NCBI RefSeq assembly: GCF_000283155.1
Contig: NW_004454180.1
Span: forward strand, 24,345,850 to 24,409,849
Origin: Ceratotherium simum simum
Taxonomy: Eukaryota; Chordata; Mammalia; Perissodactyla; Rhinocerotidae
DNA: 64,000 nt
Direction of reading: 5' to 3'
Under the pieces are notes generated by a model that was not told the DNA's origin, ran no database searches, and saw nothing but the letters and a program-made list of their open reading frames with translations. Shown one piece after another: positions 47,449 to 58,231 of this stretch. The stretch's first letter is position 1; each line of letters opens with the position of its first letter. The position numbers were made by a program, and so were the translations under genes.

Positions 47449-50400
47449 GAATCTTGTTTCTTTTCGTAAAAGCTGGATGAAGCCAATACAAATCTTATGC
47501 CCACTTACGACAAGATTTGGAAAGAAGAAAATAATAAGAGAATACCTACCCAGATTATTCTAGGGACAACATTGCATGTTTGAACTATTGCTTAGCTTTG
47601 TGAGTTTTTTTATTTATTACGTATCTGTGATGTATTTGATGTTACTCTTACTAATATTTAAAGAAGCTGAGTTTCCATAGTCCCTAGACAAGAAGTCTTG
47701 GTCCCTTGTGTGGTTCCGGTTTCTTGTTTTACTTCTCATTAAAGCTGAAACTAAGAACCTAAAGAGGTTCTTGTATTCAGTTCCATGGTGGAATCCCCTA
47801 CCACCAACAGACAATACTCTGGACACTAACACAGTGTCCTACAATTTAACTCAATCCTGACACTATCCGCCCAGAGACAGCGTCATATTCCACAAGACTG
47901 TTCCTCTCTTCCCCCAACTTCAGATACCAGTTGCAAGCTCAGGTTGTTACCTGTGCTTTTGACCAACCTGCTACAGCTTGGAGGTTCCAAGGACCCACTC
48001 CTTGGACTTCAGATGCCGTGGCAAGTCCAGATTGTTACCTGTAATTCTGACCCACTGGGGGGTCAGAGGTTCCCACGACCGCCTTCTTGGGTTTCATTAA
48101 TTTGCTAGAGTGCTCACAGAACTCAGAGAAGTATTTTTACTTTCTGGATTGCCATTTTATCATAAAAGGATATGATAAAGGATACAGAGGAACATCCAGA
48201 TGGAAGGGACACGGAGGGCGAGGTATGGAGAAAGGGTACAGAGCTTCCATGCTCTCTTCAAGCATGCCACTCTCCTCAGATCTTCACGTTTTCACCAGCC
48301 TGGGAACTCTCTGAACCCCATCCTTTTGGGTTTTTATTTTCATTAAATAGGCATGATTGATTAAATCATTGGCCATTGGAGATTGATTCAACCTCTAGCC
48401 CATTTCCCCTCCCAAGGTCAGGGGATGAGACTGCGAGTTCCAGCCCTCTAATCACGTGGTTGGCTGCAACCAGTCTCCATCCTTAGGTGCTTTCCAACAG
48501 TCACGTCATTCACACAACAAAAGACGCCTTTATCACTCGCAACACTTAGGAAATTCCAAGGGTTTTCAGAGCAGGAAATTCCAGGGGTTTTCAGAGCTGT
48601 GACCCAGAAACTGGATGAAGACCAAATATATTTGAGAAATATCTGAATGACCAAATATATATTTCTTATAATCACAATATCGCAGAACCCTTTCAAATTA
48701 AGTTGCACTGTGGATGGACTTAAGTTATTTTGGCATAGAAGAGAAAATTATTCATATTTGTACTGATCCTTTCCATCTTACAGGAGATTTTAGTACTTAA
48801 GAGTGTGGGTTCTAAAACCAGACTTCCAGGGTTAACTGCTGTGTGAACCTGGACAAGCTACTGAGCTGTGTTTGCCTCCATTTCCTCATCTGTAAAATGG
48901 GAATAATAATAATAGTACCTACTTCATAGGGTTGTTGTAAGCATTGAGTGAGAGAAATCATATTAAGCACTTAAAACACTGGCACATATAAGCAGATAAC
49001 AATAGCTAAGAGCTAACATTGTCTATTTATATTTCTTCCAAGGAAAATGATAATAACACTAACAATAGCCAATATTAATTGAATGCCTGTGTGTTAATCC
49101 CTATCCGAGGTGCTCTCTTGATATGTTTAATGTCATCTTCTACTTTACTGTTTCTTTACAATTACAGATGATCATGAAATTTAATTTTTTTAAATGAGAA
49201 TGAAAGGATAAAGTATTTGCTTTATATCCAGTCTTTTCCTCTATATTCATGATGGAATCTCAGGTGCACAAGTGTATTTAACCTAGAACCTTACATGGCT
49301 TCAATCAGAGCACTTTAGTCCTGATTCTGCTCAGTGTCAGCCATTCATAACGGCACTTTTAATCCCATTTGACTTTAAATAAATCACTTAACCTCTCCAC
49401 ACTTCAGTTTCTTCCACTATAAAATGGTGATATTTTACTAACTCAGTTTTAAGGTTCAAGTGAGAGAATCTCTGTGAAAGGCATGTGGAAAATGTGAAGC
49501 ACTATAGAAATAAAGGTGGCATTATACTTACAGCTTTGGTGTTCATCCTGTAAAGCTATTCTAAGTTATTTGAAGCTCACTTGCCTTTATTTTTTTTTTT
49601 TAATTTGTGAAATTATTTTACAGTCAATGTTTCTCATCTTTTTTCTTCGATTTCCAGTGCCATTAGCTCACACTTGCAAACCTGTGGCTGTTCTGTCGTT
49701 GTAGGTAGCAGTGCAGAGAAAGTAAATAAGGTAATTTATTTTATAACCCAGCAAATAATCAGATTTTTTTTAATACTGCTAACATATCATGGATTGTAAT
49801 TTAAAGGTTAGGTTGCAGTCAAGATGATCTAATAGTATAAGAAGGCAATATAATCTGACCAAATTACTGTGGCACCCTGTTTCAAAAATGTGTTTAAAGT
49901 AAATTGTTTGAATAGGAAGTCATTTATCAGAGTCATTTCTATAATTATAAATACCAGTCTCTGTATTATATAAATGGTTTTGAGATTATTTTAAAATCAG
50001 ATAGTTTAAAAAAATGTGTCTTCTATTTCCTGATGCTATCTTTAATAAACATGAAGATAGGCATGTACTTTTGGTACTAATTCCAAAGAAATGTTATCTG
50101 ATCATTTATCTTGATTTCGTTATCTTGCTTTTCCCCTCAATCTTTCCCTTTTTGGAACCCAGTGCTATTAAATGGTTGATGAAGATTATACTTGATGCAA
50201 TAGCATTTGTGACCACTTCCTTCAGTGCTACATGAGTTAATAAAGAATTAATGAATGGTTACTTTCCAAGCATTTATCCAGGTGATAAGCTAAGGGATTT
50301 TGTGCTTTTCTTCACTGACCACTAAATAGAGAGAGATAAGTGCACCTAATCCATCAAATTAATTAAACCTCATTTTTCTTTTTAAATTTTACACAGGAAC

Positions 50401-53400
50401 TATGTTAGGAGTGATTATTTGCTTGATAAATACGTTTGTAATTTTTTTCTGTAATAAGCTACCTTGTATATTTACATGACCTTATAATTTACCAAAATTA
50501 TGTTTCTCATACAATCATTTATGAAAGATTAGTTTACCTCTGTTTTTATATTGCATCTAGTGACTTATAATTATCTCTGTTACCCTAAGAAAGTAGCTTT
50601 CCATCTGTGTCCCCCAAAGCCTTCAGGTTGCACAGAGGGGGTTCCCAGTCACTTGTTGGAGGGACAAAGGCTCTGTGGTTGGGGCTCTGTGTTTTTTAAA
50701 TATTTTTCTCATCCCACACCCTCTTCTGGCTTAATAGCTTCTCTTTTATCTTTTAATTTGAGAAAAAGGTTGCCATTGCTCTAGATTGAAAGCCACTGCT
50801 TTAATATAAAAATTCTCTGAATGTAGTCTGAATTCCAACATAGTTACATGGCTTTCTGTTTTTCCTAATAGAACTATAGATCACATCCTGTTAGAAGCAT
50901 AGGTTTGTAAACCTCAGCCAATGGTGTGCTTATTTTAAATCAAATCTGATAGTATTAATTCTCATTCTGTTGAAGGATTTGGATGCTCTTTGATATTCAT
51001 TATCGTGGGATTTCACATGTAGAACTATTAATCAGAAGCCATAATTCTGCGTAATTTAAGTGCATTTAGTTTTCTTGTCCAAAATTGTTTTCTTGTTTGA
51101 AAAACACTTGCTGCTGGGTTTAGGTATACAATCAGTAATTATATTAGGTCATTATTTCCTATGAAAATAAGGGTTCCATGGTCAAATAAGTTTGAGAAAC
51201 TCTGCTTGTTATATCAGTCACCTGAAGAGTCCCAATATATATTCAGATATTAAAAGTTTTGAGACATACAGTAAATTTACCAGCATTTCCCAAACTTATT
51301 TGACTGCAGAATCCCTACTTTGAGCAACAACTGTTACATCCCATGTACTGTTCCAGGTGACTAAGGGATTCTTATTTCTCACGATGTATGTTATTGACAA
51401 TAACAATTGAAATTTCTGTTCAGATTTCTTTCATAAGCCAACCAATGGCCTTTTTACTTCATATTTTAATGCTAAAATCTGTTCTTTTACAGATAGTAAG
51501 AACATTATGCCTTTTTCTGACTCCAGCAGAGAGAAAATGCTCCCGATTATGTGAAGCAGAATCATCATTGAAATACGAGTCAGGCCTCTTTGTACAAGGC
51601 CTGCTGAAGGTATATTTTCCATTTATCACAAGTGAAAGCAATTTTTTTAAATCATTTTTGAGACTCTTTATGAATATGTTTTGAATAGTAGCATTTAATG
51701 CATCTCATGTTTGTTTGCCAAAGAGCTGGCTCCTTTACACAGGTCTGAGCACAGAGTGTATGTCTATGGATTTATTTGTTATCACTGAAACATCATGGAA
51801 TAGCTTTCTTTGTATTTCTCTTTGGTTTCCTGTAGCTGCCTGTCTGGGCTCAGGATTATTATTTTTTTACTGTGTGCTTTAATCAGGTTGCACGTCTAAA
51901 ATGGGAATACTTCTTTTTTACTGACCAGATTTGAATTTTTGTTACCATTTTATGTTTATGTAACGTGTTCATTTATTGGGAAAAAAATTTAAAGCTACTT
52001 TCTATCTTGAAAAAGTGTATAAGATTTGAGCAATTCCTATATATATGTGTATATATATATTAGAAAAATTATTGTAGATTTTTTTAATTTAGTGTGCTTT
52101 TCAAGGAGCAAAACAGATAAATGAAAATTAGCTGTTGTTGTCAATAATTACAGAGAAGACAGTTGTTCACGTTATTGAATCTATTATTGATATTTCAATT
52201 ACAGTCAGAGATGTGAAGAAGTAGACTTCCTAATGGTTATGTGAGTTTCTCATAGTGAATGCTTTTTTGAGGTAGGCATAGCAAAACGAAAGAAGAAATA
52301 TTAAATTAAAAACTGTTGCAAATAAAAACTGTATTCAGCTTTTGCATTTTCAATAATCTGCATGCCATAAGCTCGATAATAGTATTTAAATAGGGAAACT
52401 ACTTAAGGAAAACTTATTTCTGATTTGAATTGTACAAATCTGAAAATTAGAACTTCTTCCTCTCCAAGGAATAATAAGGTGCTTAGTACTTTTATTTCCT
52501 CTGCACCCTCTCACTTAATTATATAATTCTATCCCTGCAAGAGTCCTATATCAGATGCATAGAGGAAAACTTGAAACTATAATTTAATGAAAAAATATTT
52601 GAGTTTTCCATGCAAGTATAAATTATAGAGCCTTCCAGAAAATACTTTGACATTATATATCAAGAGCCTTAAAAATGTTGAAAGACTTAACCTACTATTT
52701 ATATTTTTGGAAATCCATCCTAAAGAAGTAATTATATATGGAGAAAGGTTTACTTAGAAAGATGGTTATCACACCATTATAAGAGTGAGAAACTGGACAT
52801 AGGCTCTGTCTTCTGTTCATAGCAGATGTCACGGAGCCTCTTACACAGTAGGTGCTTGTCCCATGGCAGCTGGTACCCAGCTGACTATAGCTGGACAGAA
52901 GTACATTTTTTACTTATAAAAATACATATTCATTGTGATTTAAACGAACATGAATAATCAAGAAGAAAATAAAAAGTCTCTTGTGATCTCATAATCAAAT
53001 GAATAACCACTGTTACTATTTGGCATATTTCTAGTCTTTTTTTCTTCTGTTTGTATTTTTTTCATCTCTTCCCTTCCCTGTCCCCCCAAAAAATTGGATT
53101 ATACTCTGCGTGTTTTCACCTCCTTTTATCACAGTATGTTGTGCACGTCTTTCAATATCAACACATAAACTTCTGCAACTTAATTTTTAGCAGCTAAATA
53201 ATAAACCATTTTTATTTATTTAACCACTTCTCCTTTTGGATGTTTAGGTGGTTTCACTATTTAAATCAGTGCTGTAAGTGCACACGTCACTAAAACTTTA
53301 CACACAATCATGATTAATTTCCTAGAATAAATTTCTAGAGATGGATTTGCTAACTCAAAGGCAGTTTTTTCCATTAAAAAGTAATTCTTCCTATCTTTTG

Positions 53401-56400
53401 GCATATAAGGCAGTAAATTTTCTTTTCGTTATGACAGGATTCAACCGGAAGCTTTGTGCTGCCCTTCCGGCAAGTCATGTACGCTCCCTATCCCACCACA
53501 CACATAGATGTGGATGTCAACACCGTCAAGCAGATGCCGCCCTGTCACGAACATATTTATAATCAGCGCAGATACATGAGATCAGAGCTGACAGCCTTCT
53601 GGAGGGCCACCTCGGAAGAGGACATGGCTCAGGACACCATCATCTACACAGACGAAAGCTTCACTCCTGATTTGTATGTAACACCCTGTCTATTGATATT
53701 GTCGTTAAGCAGTATTATGAAGTTGTGTCTTTTACGAGTAAAAACAAGCAAGTCTGTTTAAAAAGAAAGAAATATTACTAGGAGAATTATGCTTTAAGAA
53801 ATAATTTGGTTAGTCAAGCATTTTTGCTTAAAAGTTTTTCTTAATGTAGTTGTATTTCCCATAAAATAGGTTAGATTAGTCCTTAAAAATAAATATTTAA
53901 GTATTTATTTAACAAATGTATATTGAGCCCCTAGCACTGTACTAGGTGCTAAGGTTGATAGAGACCAAGCAGACAGCCCCAGCCCCACAGCCCTAATACT
54001 GCTTATAGACTAGTGTATTAGAGTCATTAAAAGGTTTATTAACTAAACCAAAGAAATAATTCTGTCTTTTTTTTCTTGATACATGAATATAAAATACACC
54101 AAAACTGTCAAAATATATTAATAGAGCATTCTTTTACTTTGCATTTTATATTGTGTTATTCATTTCTTACCCTAAAGTCTGATTAGTAAGTTAAAAAGAA
54201 AAAGAGTAATGATAAAAAAATGTTGAATGCGAACCTGGTTAGGAAAAAAAATGATGACAATAAATCTGAATTATAACCCACTAAGAAAACACTTAAATGA
54301 TGTTCTGAAATCAGGAAGAGAAATGTAGTATACTATTATGGTTCTCTTTGACCAATTTACAGTGCCTGACACATAGAATGTTAACTAGAATAATCCAGGT
54401 TTGAGTGTATAAAGTAGCAGCACAATTGGAGCAGGTAACCCTGTCCTGTGTTTCTAAGAAAAATTTTGAGCGGAGGCAGCAGGCATGTGGAGCACCAGTG
54501 GTCACACAGAAGGTGTTGACCAAAAGCAGGAAAGGAACATGATGTCCAGGGGACCCCCAGCCTTCTCTGTCTCCAGGTACGGGAAGGTGGCTTCTTTAGG
54601 ACCCATCTTCTCCCAGCTCTCCAGTGTTCGTGCTGGTTCCTTAGAAAGTTTTAGAGGAATTGGTTTAGCAAATTGGTCAAAATTGGAATTCCAGGTTACT
54701 AAGTTTTTACATGGTGGTAATTTTGGTACACGAGTAGAAGTTCTGAAAATTAATTTGTACTTCAAGCATTTTCTTCTTTCCTAAAGTGTTTAGTATTTTT
54801 TCTCTTTTTTGATTGGTTGCCTGAGAGCTCTTTTTGGGGAATTTAGTGAACTTTAGAATGGGTTTACAACCACGTAGTATTTTTTTTTTTAGAGGAGATA
54901 TGTGTAACAGTTCTTACTCATTTTAGCCAGTTATGTTTGCTCCCTGATTTGACAAACTGTGATTAGCCAGCTATTCTGGTTTTGCTGATCATAACCAAAT
55001 AATGTCACGAATTTTTAAAATTTGTTTCCAGCTCTAAATAAATCTTCTGAACATGAAATTGTCCAAAAATAACATTTTCAACCACTAGATTGGGTATTGT
55101 TAACTTTTATGTATTATATACATATTTTACCTTTTAGTTTATTTTAAACATTATTTGTTTTTAAGATATTTTTTATTTTAACTTTTAAAAATAATTTCAT
55201 TCACTGCCAGTACATGAAAAATCAGTTGCTGGAAATATTCTTTTTTAACACTTTGCTTCATCTAATTCACTTATGAACAAGGCATTCAATCAGTGAAACA
55301 GGTATCTTCAGAACACTAGACTTAAATGCCTTATCCTGTTTCCAAAGCCAAAGAAGGAGTGCTGTCAGTGCCCACATGGGCCACTAGTTAGGCAGCTAGT
55401 AATCGTGAGATGCTGATTTCTTCCCCTCCCACATCTCCTCCTAATGTAGTTTGGCATACCCATCTCCTAAAACTAGGAAATTTTAGGTACTTTCCTTTTT
55501 GCCTCTGCACACACACGCCTTTCCCTGCCACTCCTGTCAGTTATATGATGACCCTACTATTTTCAGTTAAAAGTTGTTTGCCTTATTAAATGTTATATTG
55601 CCCCCTGACTTGAATATAACCTAGCATACCAGTAAATTCTTTAGGGAAGTAGAAGACAAGGAGAGAGAAGGAAGAAGAGATAAAATCAAGGGGGCTGGGA
55701 CCTGGGAAGGGAAGAGTCTTTTGTTTTTGTTAAGCACTGTATCCTAGGTGGTGTGCTAGACACACATTATCTCCAGTGTGCGTTATGTCTTAACTGATCA
55801 TTGCCCAGGCAGCACTTTCCTAACTAGCTGGTTCACGTTACTTGCCAGATGATGGACTTGTTGATGCAAAGTCAGTGATCAAGGTGTTGCAGGTAAACCG
55901 TCTGGGTGTATTCTTTAATCCCACGTGAATGTTTCTTAGCATTCGTCCTTGTATCGTTTTTCTTCCTAAACTGCTTATTAGAAGTTATTAGTACACAAAG
56001 TTAACCCTTTTTGTTGTGGTTTTTGGTGTTAGAGGTGTGTATTTATTTTTGTCACTGTTTTATTTTTTTGAGATGGCAGGAATTGTAATTACATTCACTA
56101 ATCGCCTAAGGCTCTCAGCATTTTTTTTATAAGGTGAGGGTACAAAATAGATTGAGAGATAGATACACACCCTCCTTGGGACTACTTATATCTTTAAGAG
56201 AAAAATAATTATAGTGGCATGACAAACTCCAGGAATATACAAGTGTTATATATATTTGGAGATTTAAAATATATATATCTAATTTTTATAAATATGAGTA
56301 CACATAATATCCCATTTCTAAGAATTTAGTTTATTAGCTGGAGTGAGGGATTGTGGAAAGTAGCATTGTATAGCCATTTCAACATTTGGACTGTTTTCTT

Positions 56401-58231
56401 TTCTTCATAGGAATATTTTTCAGGATGTCTTACACAGAGACACTCTAGTGAAAGCCTTCCTGGATCAGGTAAATGTTAACCCTCAGGTTGTCAGTGAATG
56501 ATGCGACATGTTTTCTTTTTTAGTATATCCTACAATGCCTGTACCATATATGTGTAATGTCATAGAATTAAGTCACTATCTTTTTTCTTGTCTCTGGTCT
56601 TTCTAAAGTGTCTACATGATTTTTCTTTTGAACTGTTAATGAGAGTAGCCTGTATATTAGCAATTGAAGATGCAACATTCCCCAGTTCAAATAATAAATG
56701 TTTTAATTCCAAGCACTAACCTATTACTCCAGATGTTTTCTTTGTGCGGGGGTGGGAGGGATTTTAAATGCTTTTTATTTGCCTTAATTGAGCCAAAAAT
56801 GTCTTTATAACTTAGTACACTTTTATTTAAATGATAGCATCTTGGGGCCAGCCTGGTTAAGTGCACACGCTCTGCTTCGGTGGCCCAGGGTTCACAGGTT
56901 CAGATCCCGGTGCTCACCGACGCACTGCTTGTCAAGCCTTGCTGTGTCGGCATCCCATATAAAGTAGAGGAAGATGAGCACTGATGTTAGCCCAAGGCCA
57001 ATCTTCCTCAGCAAAAAGAGGAGGATTGGCACGAATGTTAGCCCAGGGCTGATCTTCCTCAGCAAAAAGAGGAGGATTGGCATGAATATTCGCTCAGGGC
57101 TGATCTTCCTCACAAAAAAATAAATAAATAAATAAGTGATAGCATCTTTATTGTCTCATTCTTTTGAAAAAAGTATGCTTAATTATACATTTGAAGAAAA
57201 TATAACAGAGCTTTGTGATAATATCATTCTGGGGATCAGGCCAGGAAACAGCGCCATAGATGTAGCTTGAAGTAGTGAGATCCTTAGGCTAACTGGAAAT
57301 TTTGGATCCAGGTCTTTGTGGCCTGTGACATGTTGCAAAGTTCAAGGATAATTTGTAGTCATGTCATTCCATGCTTCTAAGCTGAAATAAAACCCTCCTA
57401 CCACTCCACATGTACCCCCCCACCCAGAGGAGAGAGATGTGAATACCTCAAAACCATAGTCAAAGCGTGGCTCAACTTCTGGGAGCTTCCATTTTATTTG
57501 AAGATGTGGGCAGAAAAAGTTAAGTAGCACAACTGGAAGTAACTTAACATCATGATTTTTAATAGTAAAATAAATATGGATATATTCTGAGGTAGAATGC
57601 AAAATATGAGTCTATTTTTAAAGATAAGATAGAAGACTTCAGAAAACCGTCAGATTGCTTCCAGACCCAGGACTCCCACCATAGTCCTGTGTGTTGGGGG
57701 CATCAGTGGAAACGACTGAGGAGACCTGCCCGAATGTGTGTTATCCGCCAGACACTGTCTATACTGTGATAGCAACATGCCACGTACGTAGAATGGGAGC
57801 AAATCATTCATGAAAACGCTTCATCTTCCTGTAGGTCTTTCATTTGAAACCCGGTTTATCTCTCAGGAGTACTTTCCTTGCACAGTTTCTACTCGTCCTT
57901 CACAGAAAAGCCTTGACACTAATAAAATATATAGAAGATGACACGTAAGTCAAACTATAGGAAGGAAAATCTTTGTGCGTTGTTTTTTGTTTTGTTCCTT
58001 TTGGACATTTTCTATATGATGTATTTTTTTTTCATTATTTGTAGGCAGAAGGGGAAAAAGCCCTTTAAATCTCTGCGGAACCTGAAGATAGACCTTGATT
58101 TAACAGCAGAGGGCGATCTGAACATAATAATGGCTCTGGCTGAGAAAATTAAACCAGGCCTGCACTCCTTTATCTTCGGAAGATCTTTCTATACTAGTGT
58201 CCAAGAACGAGATGTTCTGATGACTTTTTGA
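41711..58231 (+). CDS. C9orf72: C9orf72 long isoform, 481 aa, ten coding exons (whole CDS span including introns)
   Basis: The protein is the longin/DENN-fold partner of SMCR8 and WDR41; the known complex acts as a GTPase activator on small ARF/RAB GTPases and works in autophagy and at lysosomes. The CDS joins 41711-42154, 43281-43340, 46543-46638, 47380-47444, 49658-49730, 51493-51609, 53438-53673, 56411-56468, 57835-57944 and 58045-58231. These sum to 1446 nt, which is 481 codons plus TGA, the human length. Exon sizes 60, 96, 65, 73, 117, 236, 58 and 110 match those I recall for human exons 3-10. The protein starts MSNLCPPPSPAVAKTEIAL and ends SVQERDVLMTF. The N-terminal ~150 residues are the longin-like domain (FAYWDNILGPRVRHIW); roughly residues 200-460 are the DENN region. 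I chose ATG 41711 because it gives the family N-terminus; the in-frame GTG at 41708 is not needed. No frameshift or premature stop is seen, so the gene looks intact. Identification is near certain. Confidence 0.97.
42155..43280 (+). other. C9orf72: C9orf72 intron 2
   Basis: A GT-AG intron (GTGAGTGG ... TTGCTCAG). A degraded MIR-like piece in minus orientation lies at about 42270-42440; the rest is AT-rich with no feature I can assign. Confidence 0.85.
42270..42440 (-). mobile_element. Degraded MIR in intron 2
   Basis: TCTTCATAATAACTTGGAAG and CATTACAGATAAAAAGCTAA fit a worn antisense MIR. Confidence 0.45.
43281..43340 (+). CDS. C9orf72: C9orf72 coding exon 3 (residues 149-168)
   Basis: A 60-nt exon in phase 0 encoding ERQENVQKIVLEGTERMEDQ, between TTGCTCAG and the donor CAG|GTAAGG. 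Human has Ile where Val follows KI here, by recollection. Confidence 0.96.
43341..46542 (+). other. C9orf72: C9orf72 intron 3
   Basis: A 3.2-kb GT-AG intron (GTAAGG ... GTGCAG). It contains an inverted ERE at 43842-44108 with clear duplication. The rest is AT-rich sequence with no named feature. Confidence 0.85.
43842..44108 (-). mobile_element. ERE SINE in intron 3, antisense
   Basis: It starts with a T-run (the reverse of the A tail), then GTGAGGAAGATCAGCCCTGA, two modules GAGCTAACAT, CATCATGGCTTGACAAGCAG, and ends GGCCAGGCCGGCCCC. The flanks TGTCTATTTGTTTT (43828-43841 and 44109-44122) are a perfect 14-base duplication, so the insertion is fairly young. Confidence 0.93.
46543..46638 (+). 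CDS. C9orf72: C9orf72 coding exon 4 (residues 169-200)
   Basis: A 96-nt exon in phase 0 encoding GQSIIPMLTGEVIPVMELLS and on to PEEID, between TTTTTGTGCAG and the donor GAT|GTAAGT. It lies between the longin part and the start of the DENN region. Confidence 0.96.
46639..47379 (+). other. C9orf72: C9orf72 intron 4
   Basis: A 741-base GT-AG intron (GTAAGT ... CATTTTAG). I see no repeat or other feature in it. Confidence 0.85.
47380..47444 (+). CDS. C9orf72: C9orf72 coding exon 5 (residues 201-222)
   Basis: A 65-nt exon encoding IADTVLSDDDIGDSCHEGFL and the next Leu, ending two bases into codon 222. Splicing to exon 6 makes Asn222. If the donor is not used, the same codon reads AAG and the next is TAA (47446-47448), giving the short isoform. 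Confidence 0.96.
47840..48705. mobile_element. ERVL-like LTR block in intron 5
   Basis: AGACAGCGTCATATTCCACA, AGTTGCAAGCTCAGGTTGTT, ATTGATTAAATCATTGGCC, CTAATCACGTGGTTGGCTGC and a direct short repeat GGAAATTCCA(A/G)GGGTTTTCAGAG (48550-48595) look like an old mammalian LTR of the ERVL group. I cannot give its subfamily or orientation with confidence. Confidence 0.5.
48790..49015 (+). mobile_element. MIR SINE in intron 5
   Basis: TCCAGGGTTAACTGCTGTGT, TTTCCTCATCTGTAAAATGG, GAATAATAATAATAGTACC and CTTCATAGGGTTGTTGTAAG match the MIR core in sense and in order. Confidence 0.85.
49040..49170 (-). mobile_element. MIR-like fragment in intron 5
   Basis: AACAATAGCCAATATTAATT, GAATGCCTGTGTGTTAATC and TTACAGATGATCATG fit a worn antisense MIR. 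Confidence 0.5.
49315..49515 (+). mobile_element. MIR SINE in intron 5
   Basis: AAATCACTTAACCTCTCCAC, TTCAGTTTCTTCCACTATAA and AAATGTGAAGCACTATAGAA fit a sense MIR just upstream of exon 6. Confidence 0.65.
49658..49730 (+). CDS. C9orf72: C9orf72 coding exon 6 (residues 222-246)
   Basis: A 73-nt exon completing Asn222 and encoding AISSHLQTCGCSVVVGSSAE then KVNK. Acceptor GATTTCCAG, donor AAG|GTAATT. It ends in phase 0 within the start of the DENN region. Confidence 0.96.
49731..51492 (+). other. C9orf72: C9orf72 intron 6
   Basis: A 1.76-kb GT-AG intron, mostly unassigned AT-rich DNA. At 51190-51345 there are two phrases resembling hAT-type terminal sequence (GTTTGAGAAACTC and CCCAAACTTATTTGACTGCA), suggesting an old DNA-transposon remnant. 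Confidence 0.8.
51493..51609 (+). CDS. C9orf72: C9orf72 coding exon 7 (residues 247-285)
   Basis: A 117-nt exon in phase 0 encoding IVRTLCLFLTPAERKCSRLC and on to GLFVQGLLK. Acceptor TCTTTTACAG, donor AAG|GTATAT. It has Leu in SSLKYESG where I recall Phe in human. Confidence 0.96.
51610..53437 (+). other. C9orf72: C9orf72 intron 7
   Basis: A 1.83-kb GT-AG intron. A short TA/TG simple stretch lies near 52038-52060. About 52615-52795 looks like an old L1 in sense orientation, and about 52915-53345 like an old LINE in antisense orientation (phrases such as ATTTATTTAACCACTTCTCC and TTCCTAGAATAAATTTCTAG). Confidence 0.7.
53438..53673 (+). CDS. C9orf72: C9orf72 coding exon 8 (residues 286-364)
   Basis: A 236-nt exon beginning DSTGSFVLPFRQVMYAPYPT and ending TDESFTPD plus two bases of the next Leu codon. 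Acceptor TTATGACAG, donor TTT|GTATGT. It is more GC-rich than neighbouring exons and is part of the DENN core. Confidence 0.97.
53674..56410 (+). other. C9orf72: C9orf72 intron 8
   Basis: A 2.7-kb GT-AG intron (GTATGT ... TTCATAG). An ancient LINE/L2-like tail in antisense lies at about 53893-54010 (AACAAATGTATATTGAGCCC and CACTGTACTAGGTGCTAAGG). The remainder is AT-rich and unassigned. Confidence 0.75.
56411..56468 (+). CDS. C9orf72: C9orf72 coding exon 9 (residues 364-383)
   Basis: A 58-nt exon encoding NIFQDVLHRDTLVKAFLDQ after completing Leu364. Acceptor TTCTTCATAG, donor CAG|GTAAAT. It ends in phase 0. Confidence 0.96.
56469..57834 (+). other. C9orf72: C9orf72 intron 9
   Basis: A 1.37-kb GT-AG intron (GTAAAT ... 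CCTGTAG). It contains a + strand ERE at 56844-57136 with duplication. I see nothing else in it. Confidence 0.85.
56844..57136 (+). mobile_element. ERE SINE in intron 9 with an extra 3' module
   Basis: The head GGGGCCAGCCTGGTTAAGTG is followed by GGTTCAGATCCCGG and then three, not two, copies of the module with TTCCTCAGCAAAAAGAGGAG / ATTGGCA (about 56982-57110), ending in an (AAAT)n tail. The flanks TGATAGCATCTT (56832-56843 and 57137-57148) are a perfect 12-base duplication. Confidence 0.93.
57835..57944 (+). CDS. C9orf72: C9orf72 coding exon 10 (residues 384-420)
   Basis: A 110-nt exon encoding VFHLKPGLSLRSTFLAQFLL and on to KYIEDD plus two bases of Thr420. Acceptor TCCTGTAG, donor CAC|GTAAGT. 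The third residue is His; I recall Gln in human. Confidence 0.96.
58045..58231 (+). CDS. C9orf72: C9orf72 coding exon 11 (residues 420-481) and stop
   Basis: The last exon follows a 100-base intron (57945-58044), the shortest in the gene. It encodes QKGKKPFKSLRNLKIDLDLT and on to SVQERDVLMTF, with TGA at 58229-58231. FGRSFYTS has Ser where I recall Pro in human. The conserved C-terminus supports an intact protein. Confidence 0.97.

Larger units (their letters stand above)
47445..49657 (+). other. C9orf72: C9orf72 intron 5 / possible short-isoform 3' end
   Basis: A 2.2-kb GT-AG intron. It begins with the TAA of the short isoform and carries an LTR-like block (47840-48705) and a cluster of MIR pieces (48790-49515). 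ATTAAA at 47738 could serve the short isoform. Confidence 0.8.

Noticed and set aside
48550..48600. Short direct repeat that could suggest a tandem or CRISPR-like array
   Set aside because: Only two copies of GGAAATTCCARGGGTTTTCA within an LTR-like block; no array and no spacers, and the genome is mammalian.
52038..52060. TA/TG microsatellite in intron 7
   Set aside because: Very short and imperfect; ordinary in AT-rich introns.
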